Origin: Sinotaia quadrata
Lineage: Eukaryota; Mollusca; Gastropoda; Architaenioglossa; Viviparidae
DNA: 64,000 nt
Direction: 5' to 3'
NCBI GenBank assembly: GCA_028829895.1
Contig: CM054179.1
Span: 44,002,617-44,066,616, forward strand
Part shown: positions 1-11,776 of the stretch, in pieces
Layout: each line of letters opens with the position of its first letter
Numbering within the stretch: position 1 is the stretch's first letter
The notes under the pieces: model-generated
Database searches by the model: none
Told to the model about the DNA's origin: nothing
The model's input: the letters and a program-made list of their open reading frames with translations, nothing else
Translations under genes and position numbers: made by a program

Positions 1-429
1 AGTCAGTAACAGTAACAGCTCAGTTGAGAAAAACGGTATGTCGCTCTGTCTGAACCTTATCATTGATGTACATTGATATAGAGGGTAATAAATTGCACAA
101 CTTTAAACTGACAACTGGGGTGAGCGATCAAATGAAACAGTAACTATTGAGTAATTTTAACAAACACACCCCTTTCGGCTCATTTGCTATATCATCGAGT
201 TTATTAAGATGTCAGTGCCTTTAAGGAAGTTATTAGTGATACTTGACAATATCAAACTGCTATAGAAAATTTAGTGAAATGGATAAACACTAGAGCTACA
301 TAAATGTGCGACAAATCGAACTAAAGTCAATATGAATCAAACAGATTGAAGAATAATGCAAAGTAAAAATATATCTAATATGAAACTACTGGATTTAAAT
401 TTTAAAGTGTAGTCTTACATAAAGTAAAG

Positions 430-604
430 GTAGATAAATCTAATATAAACAGCTAGAGTTAAATGAAAAGAACGAGGTGAAAAATTTGTTGAACAACTAA
501 TGGGTACTAGAGATAGAGTTAATATAACACATTAATCTACTAGAAATAAATGTCATATCAAACTGGCACATGATGAGTGAATAAATGAAGCATTGTTGGC
601 TACA
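430..604. repeat. Dispersed repeat copy related to 8056-8310
   Basis: This stretch shares ordered blocks with 8056-8245, including a 'gggtacta(g/t)agatag' block and 'ctagaaataaatgtcatat' followed by a 'gatgagtgaata' block. Both copies run straight into the 'agcattgt' motif and the tandem unit described next. I see no coding potential in 1-604. Confidence 0.6.
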
Positions 605-923
605 GTGTCCTCAAATGCACTTTGCAGTCATAGATCTAGCCAGACACTGGTTAAGCTATAAATGTGTCAAGTTCACTTCGCAGTCTTAGATCTAGCCAGA
701 CACTGGAAAGCTATAAATGTGTCCTCAAGTTCACTTTGCAGTCATAGATCTAGCCAGACACTGGTTAAGCTATAAATGTGTCAAGTTCACTTTGCAGTCT
801 TAGATCTAGCCAGACACTGGAAAGCTATAAATGTGTCGTCAAGTTCACTTTGCAGTCTTAGATCTAGCCAGACACTGGAAAGCTATAAATGTGTCCTCAA
901 GTTCACTTTGCAGTCTTACATCT
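605..923. repeat. Tandem repeat, ~55-61 bp unit, about 6 copies
   Basis: The unit reads roughly gtgtc(ctc)aagttcactttgc, then agtc(a/t)tagatctagcc, then agacactgg(tt)aaagctataaat. Two variants are distinguishable: A has 'gtcatag...ggttaagc' and B has 'gtcttag...ggaaagc'. Their order is A-B-A-B-B followed by a truncated last copy, so part of the array grew as an A-B dimer. One diverged copy lies near 8246-8310. The short reading frame across the last copy is not convincing as a gene. Confidence 0.85.
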
Positions 924-2629
924 TTTCTTTTTGAGTGGAAATGTTAATGCTTTATGTATGAACCTAGTAATTGTTCTAGGAAGAGTATTGATATTAATTT
1001 GTGAGCATCTTCTAATAATTTTTTTGGGAGAAAATTTTGAGGGACGAATTTCTTATTTTTCTAAATTACTGATTTTGAGAACTGTTAAATTCTTAAATTT
1101 TTATTTCTAATTATTGATTGGGAACAGTTGAATTCTTAATTTCTTATTCTTCTAAATATTGACTTTGAGAGAGGATATATGAATCTTGAATCTTGTATTA
1201 TTTTCTGTTGTGGTTTTATTAACATTGAAACAATTTAATTTTATTATTCTATTCATTTTAATAAAATTTGTTAAAATCTATTCACTCTTCTATAAGAAGG
1301 GGAGCGTATATAGGTAGCGGGTGTGGGCGCCAAATGACGTAATGACGTACAGAAAGTCGGTCACATATACGCATTAGAATAGATCTCGCTACTGGTATGA
1401 GAGATGTGTGGAGGGCTTAGAAAATAGATTGACAGACAAGATAGTGCTGCAGAATCTATTATTCTAAAGACAAGTAACGCTTGGAGAGGAGGTAACCTGT
1501 TGGTAGAACTCTCAAGGTCTGACCTAGTCACTCTCGACTGCAAGACAAAGATCCTGTCGGTGACTGATTAATTGTCTGTATGAGAGAATCTTATCTGTGC
1601 ATAATTTAAAGGTTAATTATTCAAATAGAAATTAACAGTCAATTAATTAGAAACTTGGAAGTTTGCCACACATGCTAATAATAATAACAGAATAGGCGTT
1701 TTCGCCACAAATAGGGTTTAATTTCGAGTTTTAATTTGGACCACACAGATCATCTTTAGGCACCAGGAGCATGCCATGACGGGGAGCCAGGGGCGAGCTT
1801 CCCAGTGAGACAGGAGAGAACTGTGATCCTCTTCATCCTTCTAAACGGGAAGGCCAGAGCCGACACCATAAACGTGACTAATGATCATCATATCTTTCCT
1901 GCATGGGAATCTTCAGTAATCAGCACTGGCATGACCAGTACATCTGAATGGTTTTCATCGTTTTCTGCACGGCCGTACATCTTCTTGAGATACACAGCTT
2001 GAGTTTTGAAGGGTAGTAAGAACTCTAGCTGTAAGTAATCTAAAAATCAATTTGTTATTAGAAATCCTCAGATGACCTAATACTAAATCTAAATAATTTA
2101 GGAACAATCTCAAATTAATTTAAAGTATTGAAAAAATTAAAATATTTATGTGACTATTTAGATCAGATCTTCAAAATTGAATGACTTTTTCTTCTTTTGA
2201 ACTAATGAATTTGACATGGAGATAATAGCCCCAGAACTTTTGAACATTAATTATCACCTTGAGTAACGATTAATTATTTAGCGGAAGTCCTGCTGCGTTA
2301 AGAGATTTAGTTTTAATTTTGAATTTTATATTTCTTTTGCTTATTCATCATTCATCAGTTTCATTCCTCCCTTCCCCAAGGGTGTGAGTTTTGAATGGAT
2401 GGTGATGACTGACTATCCACTGTGTGAAAGGGAATAAATAAATAAATAAATTTGAATTAAAACTTTTCCTGTCTATGGTTTTGAGTGGGTGGTTGTATTG
2501 TTATTTCACATTGTAATGTCTGTGCTGTTTACACTTCACCCTTCCCCGTTCGCAATAACGCATACAAACACGTCAACAACTCATAAGCTGCATGCAGAAT
2601 CAATTAGAGCCAAACAAACAATCTTGGTA
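924..2629. other. AT-rich region with no supportable gene
   Basis: I see only short chance ORFs. A GC-richer patch near 1300-1560 has a TATA-like 'gtatataggtagcgg' and two 'atgacgta' motifs. It could be a promoter or LTR remnant, but nothing else supports that. A short (aata)n run lies near 2434-2450. Confidence 0.5.
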
Positions 2630-2637
2630 TTCTATAG
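2630..2637. other. Left target-site duplication of the hAT element
   Basis: TTCTATAG directly abuts the left terminal inverted repeat. An identical copy lies at 4751-4758. Confidence 0.92.
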
Positions 2638-2859
2638 CAGTGGTCCCCAACCTTTTCCTCGCTGCGGACCGGTCAACGTTTGATAATTTTACCGCGGCCC
2701 GGTGATGTGGGGGGGGGGACGTTGATTGTTTATAGTTTAGTTTGTTTTGATTTAATAATTAATTTAATTGTATTTAAACGTGCCTTCAAATTAAAATACA
2801 GTTACACCAAAAAAATGAATATAAAGTGATTTAACATTTTAACTCACTAGAACGCTAAA

Positions 2860-3025
2860 TCAATGAGAACCCTGAGCTTGTTTCTTTGCAACGAGACGGT
2901 TCCATCTGGGGGTAATAGGAGACATTTTTTATGTCCAGTTTATTCCGTTGTTTTGTTTTGGTTGCTGTCACTGCAGAAAACCCCGCTTCACACAGATAGG
3001 ATGTCGGAAATGGCAATAGGGATTT
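2860..3025 (-). pseudogene. hAT transposase C-terminal (dimerisation) remnant
   Basis: On the minus strand the translation gives FPTSYLCEAGFSAV, then TKTKQRNKLD. This is the conserved FPTTYLCE-x-GFS...K-x-K-R-N-x-L hallmark of the hAT C-terminal dimerisation domain. After a frame break it ends PRWNRLVAKKQAQGSH-stop, again the usual extreme C-terminus. The expected stretch between these blocks is missing, so a small deletion or frameshift has inactivated it. No BED zinc finger or DDE catalytic region is visible elsewhere in the element. Confidence 0.88.
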
Positions 3026-3166
3026 AAGTGCTGCGGTGGCCGTTGTTGTATTGGCAGGTGAGGGGGTTTACAGAGCCCAGGCTAATACCACATCAAGTCT
3101 GTACTTAGTGTGTATGTGCGCCCGTTGGGCTGTATGTAGGTGGGTGTTGGCGGCCAGTATAGGTGG

Positions 3167-4045
3167 TCAAGCATTAGTTGAATTAGATCCACAAATATCC
3201 CCACTGCATGTGATGTTGCTCCCTGTGCTGCCACCGTTGTTGTTGTCGCAGCGCTGCCGTTGTTGTTGTGGCTGTAGTAGATGATACTGTTGTTGTCGTC
3301 TGATGTGTTGTAGCGGGTGCCTTCTTTTTGACTTGGGGCTCCGTTCTGTAGTTTTTCCTTGTGTGTCTGTTGTGGTTGTCTTTGTTGCAGTCCCTGGTGG
3401 TGACTCTGGCTGTGGATTGGTGGCAGTTGGTTTAGTCGTTGTTGTTGTTTCTTGTGGTGCAGTTGGAGCGTTGTCAACTTCTGTTTCGGTCTGTGTGTCA
3501 GTTGTCTTCACTTCTTTTTCTGTTTGTATTTTTCTTTCTTGCGTCTTGATATGTACCATTTGTGTGCTAGAGATTTTTTGGCGTTTCTTCTTATTTTCGG
3601 TGGTAGTTGTTTTAATTTCTTTTTCTTTGCTGATAGAGCTTGTAGTCTGAGTTTCCTTATTATCTGTTGTGGGTTTTGGAGTTTGCGAGAATGCCTGTCT
3701 GATTTCTTGTTTTGCTGTTTTTGAATTCACTTTGGCCGTATGTGGAATTTTCCAGATGATGTTGGTGTTTATTCCACTTTCTCTTGTAGTGGCTTGTAGA
3801 GTTTGGGTGGAAACATGGCTTTTTCCTTCAAAGACTGTTTGAGTTGTGCCGTCTTCTTTTGTGGGTTTTCGCGTTGTTTCCTCCTTTTCCGTTTGTGAAG
3901 AGCGTGTTTTTGTTGTCGGCGTTATTTTCCAGATGATGTCTGTCTGTGTTTCAGAGTCTGTTGATGTAGTTTTTTTCCCGGTTGTCTTGTCAGGTGCTTG
4001 TTTAAAATCGTGTGGAGACCAATTGCGGTTAAGATGGTGTGTTGT
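3167..4045 (-). CDS. Thr/Lys/Gln-rich open frame carried inside the hAT element
   Basis: This is a 292-codon open minus-strand frame with no ATG near its 5' end. It is very rich in Thr, Lys, Gln and Glu, with many T-Q-T and E-T-T clusters. A short motif is repeated (TDIIWKI and TNIIWKI). It lies between the transposase remnant and the right end of the element, in transposase orientation. The neighbouring frames at 4029-4250 and 4133-4447 look like its upstream continuation, broken by two frame changes near 4030-4048 and within 4133-4250. I do not recognise the family. It may be a captured host or mobile-element gene fragment, or a second ORF of this hAT lineage. The low complexity makes homology calls risky. 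Confidence 0.4.
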   Translation of the reverse strand, partial: TTHHLNRNWSPHDFKQAPDKTTGKKTTSTDSETQTDIIWKITPTTKTRSSQTEKEETTRKPTKEDGTTQTVFEGKSHVSTQTLQATTRESGINTNIIWKIPHTAKVNSKTAKQEIRQAFSQTPKPTTDNKETQTTSSISKEKEIKTTTTENKKKRQKISSTQMVHIKTQERKIQTEKEVKTTDTQTETEVDNAPTAPQETTTTTKPTATNPQPESPPGTATKTTTTDTQGKTTERSPKSKRRHPLQHIRRQQQYHLLQPQQQRQRCDNNNGGSTGSNITCSGDICGSNSTNA

Positions 4046-4447
4046 CTAGTGTAAGTTCATCTTCCGTTTTTGTGTGGAAGAGGGTCAACAGCAAATTAGT
4101 GAACGCATTTTTTAGTTCAACGTTTTTAGTTTCTAGTGTGAAGGTGAAGGGGGTAACTTTTCGTATGCCCCCATTTTCGGTTGGTATACTGATTTCACAG
4201 CAGTATTTTGTCCAGTCTTCTCCTTTGTACTTCTTAATGTTTGCACCTCTTCAAGCCTCTTTTGCCGTATCTGTCTCAGCTGGGCTATGCGCTCGTTTGT
4301 GAAACAGAAAGGGCCGTCCGCATCTTCTGTGACTGACTCAGAATCACGTAAAATGTCACTTGGTGGAGTGGGCAGTAGTGGCATTTTTGCCAGCCTTGAA
4401 AAGGGCTGAGGCTTGGTGCTGGCTTGTCTGGTGTGGCGCTTTGACAT
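4029..4447 (-). pseudogene. Upstream part of the hAT cargo ORF, frameshifted
   Basis: From ATG at 4447 a 104-codon frame begins MSKRHTRQASTKPQPFSRLA and includes the heptad-like stretch RIAQLRQIRQKRLEEV. It runs out at 4133. An overlapping frame, open from 4250 to a stop at 4029-4031, reads GEDWTKYCCEISIPTENGG and then FTFTLETKNVELKNAFTNL. It looks more protein-like over that interval, so a single frame change within 4133-4250 probably split one gene. Its C-terminal continuation would be the Thr-rich frame 3167-4045. Function unknown. Confidence 0.4.
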
Positions 4448-4658
4448 GACTCTCCTCCCGGCGGTCCAATGGATGGAGTGCGTTCGTCGGTGGTCCGAAG
4501 CGAAGTGTGTTGGTGTGGTTGGGAAGTAGAGATCGAATTCTTTAAAAGCAAAGACAGATGATCGTGCACCAACTGGGAGAATGAATGCTCAGACTCAATC
4601 TCGTCCATGGAAAGTCGCACAAACCCGAGAGAAATACACCACAGTAAATAAAATTGGG

Positions 4659-4732
4659 CGGTCCGGTACCATTTGGTCTTGGTCCACGGACCGGTACCAT
4701 TTGGTCCACGGACCGGTACCGGTCCGCGGACC
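4659..4732. repeat. Subterminal short repeats of the hAT element
   Basis: Just inside the right end the core (t/a)ccggtacc recurs three times, within 'ggtccacggaccggtacca'-type units that are themselves near-palindromic. The left end has the related 'gcggaccggtcaacg'. hAT transposases commonly bind short subterminal repeats, so these are candidate binding sites by analogy. Confidence 0.6.
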
Positions 4733-4750
4733 TGGGGTTGGGGACCACTG

Positions 4751-4758
4751 TTCTATAG
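4751..4758. other. Right target-site duplication of the hAT element
   Basis: TTCTATAG directly abuts the right terminal inverted repeat and is identical to 2630-2637. Confidence 0.92.
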
Positions 4759-5916
4759 TAATTTCTGGTAACATCTACGCAAGTCCTACCTGGCGTCGAC
4801 TAACCACCACCCTTTCTTTGGAGAGCAGGGATGTCAAGTGTCTGGTTATGTTTAACGACCCTGTCACTATATTAGATTCCCCAAATATCAATATTAGTTA
4901 TTGATTCACTTCTAATATTAGTGAAAGCTGAACGGTCTGACCTATCTTCCATGAATATGCCAAATTCAATGACACACCGACAGATAAATCAGATGATGTG
5001 CCCAAGCTGGTAACGTTATCTCCCACAAGTTAGGATTATGGTTCTATTCCTCCAGCTCACGCCCCCCCCCCCTGCAAGTTTCCATCAGTGGATATTACAA
5101 CAAATTATGTGACATTGGTGAAGATAAATAAAATTTATAACAAAAATTATAGTAGAAAGACATTAATTTGATCACGGAAATTTTGAGAGTTTATCTATCC
5201 CGCCCTGCCCCATTATCGTGTATTGTTCGTTAGGTTCAATCAGTTCATTTATTGAAGAGGGCACACTTAGCTAAAGTCTCATGAAGATCTGTGACAGCTC
5301 ACTCTGCTCCAACAGAAGTGAAGTCATATTGCAGTCGTCTTCCAAGAATGACCAACTCAGCATCAAATATGTGCTCTAGGCGTCATCCTCAGAGACTCCT
5401 AGTCATAGTTTAGGCTCAGAAGCAACAGTTATGAATAACATTTTCCTATAGCTTCCTATTACAATGAATAACCATTTGGACTTTGTGGTGACAGCAATAG
5501 ACTACTCTTTACAATTCATCACTCATTAGATACATGCTAACTTACAGTTCAAAGTCAATAAAATATTTACAAATGGATAATAATGATTTTCTTTGTTACA
5601 ATTGTATAATTTCTCAATTATAACATAATTAGCAAGTGGTTTACAGCGATACTTATTAAACAATCAGTTTCCTCTCTGTTAGCACCATCAGCTACAAATG
5701 GTTTAACAAGCATGAACATGGTGAATACATGTACTTAATTTATCTCGATCATTTCTACAAAAATGCAATAATTGCTAACGCCACTTAGCTTCTGTAAGAA
5801 AAATACATTAATCAATCAATCATTTAACAATCACATACATATTTTACATAGCATTCTATAAATAAGAAATACGATAATTTAGGGAAGTCAACTATAATTA
5901 CCACTCTCGTACTTCG
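4759..5916. other. AT-rich region with no supportable gene
   Basis: No coding, RNA or element structure is supported here. A C-homopolymer run sits near 5061-5072. Confidence 0.5.
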
Positions 5917-6310
5917 TGTGTGGTCAAACGAACGCAAGTAGTCTGACCATGGTCAGTGGGTGTGGTAGAAATGTGATCCTGAGGGATTTAGTTCATTGAC
6001 AAGTATATATGAATGGACTCTAGGTCAGCTAGCGGATTCTACTAAGTCATGATACGGAATGCAAATGACCAAGTATGGGCGTCTCGTATCTGGTTAACAG
6101 TTCTCCATCCCTGTCATTCTCCCTTACCCCGTATCCTTCACCTTTTTGAGTGACCCACCTCTTACTTGGTCATAAACATAATACACCACCAGTGCACAAC
6201 ATGATTAGTGGTATTATACTTCTCATAAATAATAAAAGGCTATTTAATTAAATATAGAAAAATTGTTAGAAAATTGGTATAATTTGCCTCTGTCAAGGGT
6301 GGTGGTGACA
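5917..6310 (+). mobile_element. Candidate LTR with primer-binding-like site
   Basis: The interval begins TGTGTGGTC and ends GGTGACA. It contains a TATA-like 'aagtatatatgaa' near 6001 and an AATAAA-type signal near 6227-6235. It is followed at 6313-6335 by tctggtgaccccagatgtg, which resembles the leader just after the 5' LTR of retroelements. No second LTR or target duplication was found, and the left boundary is a guess. Confidence 0.3.
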
Positions 6311-6455
6311 AATCTGGTGACCCCAGATGTGATCCTGATAAAAGGTAAAAATTGTGTTTGCTGTGAGATTGCATAATTTCTTTTTTCCACTATCTATCTC
6401 ATATATCATCATACTTTGCAGTTTCATGATAGTTACAGTTCTATTTAACATATCT

Positions 6456-6560
6456 TTTTGATGTTTCACTTTTGGAACACTTGTTTTGAAGTTTCACTTT
6501 TGGAACACTTGTTTTGATGTTTAACTTTTGGAACACTTGTTTTGAAGTTTCACTTTTGGC
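6456..6560. repeat. Tandem repeat, ~30-bp unit, about 3.5 copies
   Basis: The unit is ttttgatgtttcacttttgg followed by aacacttg, with alternating 'gatgtt' and 'gaagtt' variants. No ORF is associated with it. Confidence 0.85.
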
Positions 6561-8055
6561 GTTAATATCCACTTAGTGTGTAGCTGTTTCGTGATTTTTT
6601 GATCGCACCGGTATTTGGAAACCATACATATAAATCGGGTTTTTTGTTTATTATTGCCTAGTCAGAGAGGCGAATCATAGTTTTATGTCTCCGTTTTTGG
6701 TATTTCATTATTGAGAATATTTGCTTTATGCATTGAAGTAAGTTTAGATATGTTATTTTCAAATTAAAAAAACGCGTTTATGGATAAAAATAATGAGGTC
6801 GCTTATCGCGAGACTTCTTAGGTTAAAAATAGTATATGCAGTATGTCCTACACACCGATGCACTTAAAATCTCAAAATGAATTTTGCAGCTCACTTCTCA
6901 AACCCGATGCAAAACACGGTACTCTCCTAGTACACTATATACACCACCACAGTATTGTGACTCTGCACTAATACTTCAACAGTTACAAAAACACAAGGTA
7001 CTCTCTTAGTACATCATAGTATTGTGAATCAACTACAAAAAAACGAATTTAACCCAAAGTCATCCTACCGCTCAATAGAGTTGCCTCTACTATCGTAATA
7101 AACTGCAACATGCATCATATCAAACGTAGGATATAGTTTTCAGTGATATTAGACTAGTGATGAGAAAGGAACCTGATTAAAGAAGGCAGAAGTGAAGTAA
7201 AAATGTAGCTGAAATGGTCTGAAGCATAGTAGAAACGATTTGGGAGAAACGTTGTGTAGTATACTAATTATTTATAATGCGTTGGGTACTTGGTTTGCAT
7301 GAGTACAAAGCTTTTGAGACCATATGTAAAATGCAGGGAAATGTCCATACTATTTTATTAAATATGTTAATGTCTATTAATGTGAATGACTGCAACAAAT
7401 GAATAGACATTCTTTATAGCGTCAAAACTTTTCAGCGACAAGCCCATTTAGACAGTTTTGATTATTTAGATTTTATTTATGTCTGGTAACGACGCGCGCT
7501 CAGCCAGTCACGTAATGTTTTCTCTCTCCCCGCTTGTAGTGACACACGAATGGCAACAACGCGAAAAGTCACAGTTTTTCCTAACAAAGGGGAGGAACCT
7601 TTTAGTTAATAAAAAAACTAAAACGTGCTACAGGATATTTTATTAGGGATGATCTTGTATTTTTTCGACACAATAAATGTTGGTTGTTAAGCATGAGTGA
7701 CATGGACAATGCCGTTAAGAATTTTTTTGCGATAATAGATCTTATTGAATCCTAGGTCGTTGCGAAGTTGCATTCAGATCAATTGAAGTAATCTTACAGT
7801 TCTTATAAATAAGACCACAGCGGGTGCTGAATGCGTTTTAGTTCACGCGTCAAAAGATTTTTTTTTCTCCTTATAAAATGTCAGACTGCTTTAGAACGTT
7901 CAAGGAAATGAATAATACTGGAGCTAAATGAATGTGTGAATAAAGGGGTAAACTAAATACGAGTGTAACAGAGCTATGTATAATCCAGAAATAGAAAAAA
8001 AGAGGTATAAAAAGAAAATATTAGACTTAAGTATAATGTAAGCAAGTGTTGCTAT
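6561..8055. other. AT-rich region with no supportable gene
   Basis: No coherent coding, RNA or element structure was seen apart from short A and T runs. Confidence 0.5.
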
Positions 8056-8310
8056 GCATAAATCTAATACAAAACTGCATGAGATACGTGGAAAGTACGA
8101 AAAAAAAAACATGACGAGTTTTTGATGGGTACTATAGATAGATCCAATAGAGTAAAAAATAGAGTTACATGCAATGTACTAGAAATAAATGTCATATAAA
8201 ACCGTCACGCTTATGATGAGTGAATAGATGAAGCATTGTGTGCCAGTATTTACAAATGCATTTAGCAGTCTAGCATCGAGCCAACCACTGGAAAAACTAT
8301 AGTGAGGTTA
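8056..8310. repeat. Second copy of the repeat at 430-604 plus one tandem unit
   Basis: It shares the ordered blocks described for 430-604, then 'agcattgtgtgcc' and a diverged version of the ~58-bp unit ('gcagtctagcatcgagccaa', 'ccactggaaaaactata'). This shows that the tandem array at 605-923 expanded from a unit already present in this dispersed repeat. Confidence 0.55.
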
Positions 8311-8389
8311 AAAAATAAAATTATCTAGTTTGATTTCGCATGTAACACCCGTGACAGCAGTCTAACATTAAATCATGTCACCTCGGCAA

Positions 8390-8390
<1 letters not shown>

Positions 8391-8459
<69 letters not shown>
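8391..8459. repeat. (AC)n microsatellite
   Basis: Uninterrupted dinucleotide run of about 69 bases. Confidence 0.97.
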
Positions 8460-8460
<1 letters not shown>

Positions 8461-8534
8461 GGTAATGTAATTATTACATTTCGTATGCTATAAAGGCAGA
8501 ATGCGTACAAACTATAAACATTCCATATTACAAC

Positions 8535-10090
8535 TATTACATTCCCCGGTATTTATTTAAAGACCCTGTTCCATAATTTAGGATTTTAGTTACTTAAATT
8601 CATTTCCACTTATTCTGACAACAGACCGGTTGCCTATATTTACCTTTCAGTCCAATTAAATTCCTCACTAGTACTTTAAGCCAAATAATTTAAAGACAGG
8701 AAAACTTGTGTAAAACAAAGCACGAACTGGGAACGTTAAACAATTATAACTAATTATGCAAGCAATATTCTCATTCACGACTCACAGTCCCTATTTGGTC
8801 TTTCACGCATGAGTTAGTCAACTACAATAAATGTTTAACAATTAAAAAAAGATTTAATAAAATTTAACAATAACAAGATAATCAGAGTTTACGTGATTTC
8901 GGTCTTATCAATGCTATTGTCCGACTTGTGTTGGATTTCTAAAAAGAGTTACTTTATAGTTCAAGTGAACAGACCCCTGCACTTAGCTGGTCATCCATTT
9001 GAGAAGTAATGGCTCGCTTGTTCCCCCAACAGGTATACAGTTGGATATACGGGTTTCAGCAGTGGCTATCAGTCATCGATCTTGTCTTGGTCGCAAGATC
9101 AGCGTCCCGTACTTGTACACAGACGCAACACGCTTAGAGTCGCTCCAACGATCCCCAAGGTTCAATAATATGCCAAGGAAACACCCCAAGGCATAGGAAA
9201 CAGGTTGAACACAGGCCTGAGTCCCAACGGTGAAAAAAAACCACTCTGGAAATATAATAAATTCCTATGAGCGACAGTCCTATAGTCTCGCAATCTGAAC
9301 ATGTAGAATGGACTAATAGTATAGTGTATTTCACTGACCATCACAGTATCTTTACATCAATGTTCAAGTTTACATAATAAAGATACAAGTCAATTGCGCT
9401 CATGCATGTTACAATTAAATATGGCATAAAGCATGCAAAAAGACTTAATCATTTCAAAGAAAACATTTATATTTTACAATGAAAAAATAGTTAAAAGAGA
9501 AATCAAATTCAATTTAATTCATGCACATGCATGCTACAATTATAGCAAAAATTACACGCAAGTGAATTAAAATTGTTATAGGAAAATCTACAATAGACCT
9601 GCACAGACGTTCTGTGATACATTTCAGTTAATTTAGTTTAATAAAATTGTTGTTTCTCAATTTAACAATCAATTTTAGAAGTGTAAATATTTTAGTTTAG
9701 CCACAATGTTCGTCAAGCCACGTGTTTGGAGAAAATGCAATAAAATACAAATTCTGCAATAATAGATTCACAATGAAATCTTAATGAAATACAAAGCAAT
9801 ATTTTAAGAAATCGATGTGTTACCTTGTTAGTATGAAAATATGATCATAACAGCGGGTCTTCTGATGATGATTCATGGAATCTCGCTAATGACTAGACAA
9901 GTGACTTCCAGTCCGTCTCCTTCCTCGTGAATAAAGATTCGCGGCAGTATGCGGTATTTAAAGAAGCATAAGAATTTGTGGCGGGAAATCTATTAGTCAC
10001 GTGTCGTGCTTGGGTATGACCTACAATTGGCCATTGTCTAAAATAGTACATAACTGGAGCCAGTCTCTTCTCTCTCTGAATGCAAGGTGC
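8535..10090 (+). mobile_element. Old, diverged copy of LTR family A
   Basis: It matches the element at 31078-32665 in order: 'ggtatttatttaaagaccct' at the start, then 'agatttaataaaatttaac', then 'aaaattacacgcaa'. Further on are a long stretch ending in a restriction-like 'cacgtg' block and a TATA-like 'gcggtatttaaagaagcata'. Many substitutions and indels separate the copies. No ORF worth calling is present. The right end is uncertain and could extend to about 10450. Confidence 0.5.
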
Positions 10091-11440
10091 ACCCTATAGC
10101 GTATACATTATGCAATATTTATGAAAAGAACTGTGTCCATAAAACTAAATATAATGAATTCCCTGAATGCGGGTTAGGAGGTCAAGTATAATTTGTCTTG
10201 ACTCCATGACAACAACAAACATTATAAACATTGTTTTAAATTCAGTTTAAAAGCTTTTATGCAGTTAAAATCGAACACGTCCTGTTGTCGTTGTTGGTAC
10301 CCCACTACTGGACGTCACGAAATACACAGCAATTTTTGAAGTCGTCGCTCTGTTAGCTCGTTACAGCCCCCAGAGGTTCAAACCTCACATTTAAATGATG
10401 AATAGGACGGACTAACAAACATACTGACAGACACGATGATAGACGCGACTGCTACAATAAGTGAATTCTACACGAAATGAAGAGAACAAGAATTAACAAA
10501 GCCGATGAACATTAATAAAATATTTATATAAGAAATAAATAAAAGAAAATAACAATATAAAGCAATTACAATTACACTGAGCACTACGCTCAAGATCTAT
10601 ATCAGAGAAATTAGCTTCCCTCTAACTAACTCTGAACCAGTCTCTAAGTTTCACTTTTTAAGTCCTAATAAATTCACGATATTTGCTACACAGTTAATAG
10701 ATGGATCGTTTGCACACTCCTGTCCAAAAGTATTTTTTTTTACTTAACTGGGAGTTGAAGCGTGTTGGAAGAGTCTACGTAGACCTCTATTTCAAATGAT
10801 ACACTTCTGGTTGATACACACAGCAACCAAGTCTCAGGTTGATACACACAACAACCAAGTTTGATGCTAGTAGTGGGAACAGTGGCTCTGGCAGGTCTCC
10901 AGCATGCGGCAAAAATCAAACTGCCTTTTACGTTTATATTTAGATCTCGTTTTCTCACTTATTCTTTCCGTCTAAAATTTTATTCTTTAATTTTTTAATA
11001 TTTATAGATGGGATCCGGGCGAGATTTAGAGAAAATCCTGACCATATTCAGGTCCGTATTTGCACGGATACCTTTCAAGTTGGTGAAACACGGGGATTTT
11101 TATTGCACTGACAATTTCGTTGGCTGTACAGTATTGATATTTCGCTCTAATAAGTCCCTCATGTTGAGATAGAAATGATTGTTCATTGATACAACATTTC
11201 AATGTGTTATCCACTTCACTATCAAAGATAATTAGTTAGAATGCAGCAGAATTTATATAAACTGATTAGTCATTAGTTTTGGGAAATATTAATTCCAAAC
11301 TGTTTTCTGAGGATTTAACTTGAAAATATAATTCCTTAGTTACTTTTCTCGGTAAGACTGACAAGGGTGATTATCGCAAACACGATACGTAACTCTTGAA
11401 ACTCAGTGAAGATTCTTTTTATAACTTATATATCGGTGCT
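10091..11440. other. Region with no supportable gene
   Basis: Nothing convincing. A direct repeat 'ggttgatacacac(a)' occurs twice near 10810-10850. Confidence 0.45.
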
Positions 11441-11479
11441 TATTTGGTACTTGAGGGAAATTGTACTGATAAAGAAGAA

Positions 11480-11722
11480 AAATAACTCTAGACTTGGCCC
11501 TTGACAAATCAAAAGCAATAGACTTTTCAACAACACAAGAAAAAATCAAACCCAACCTAAACATCAAAGGAACACCAATAACATATGCTGAATCCATAAA
11601 TTTCCTAGAATTACTTTTGACAGCAACATTACCTTCACTGAACACATAACAAACACAGCACAAAGAAGCCAGAAAAACCTTAAACCTACTATAAATGACA
11701 AGAGGAAAAGACTGGGGAGCAG

Positions 11723-11776
<54 letters not shown>

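Larger units (their letters stand above)
2638..4750 (-). mobile_element. hAT-superfamily DNA transposon, complete ends with 8-bp TSD
   Basis: The left end begins CAGTGGTCCCCAACC and the right end closes with its exact reverse complement (GGTTGGGGACCACTG). Both are bounded by the same 8-bp direct duplication TTCTATAG (2630-2637 and 4751-4758), which is the hAT target-site length. The terminal motif is typical of hAT terminal inverted repeats. Transposase-derived coding is on the minus strand but only its C-terminal end remains. Most of the interior is a Thr/Lys/Gln-rich coding cassette not recognisable as transposase. The element is therefore non-autonomous. Its intact ends and TSD suggest a fairly recent insertion. 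Confidence 0.92.

Noticed and set aside
605..923. CRISPR-like array
   Set aside because: The whole unit including 'spacer' is repeated, and the surroundings are an animal genome; it is an ordinary tandem repeat.
3303..3724. Plus-strand Val/Ser/Phe-rich ORFs of up to 115 codons
   Set aside because: They are antisense shadows of the Thr/Lys-rich minus-strand cargo frame of the hAT element.
10340..10392. tRNA-like A/B box arrangement near 'aggttcaaacctc'
   Set aside because: No cloverleaf could be folded, and spacing and A-box match are poor.
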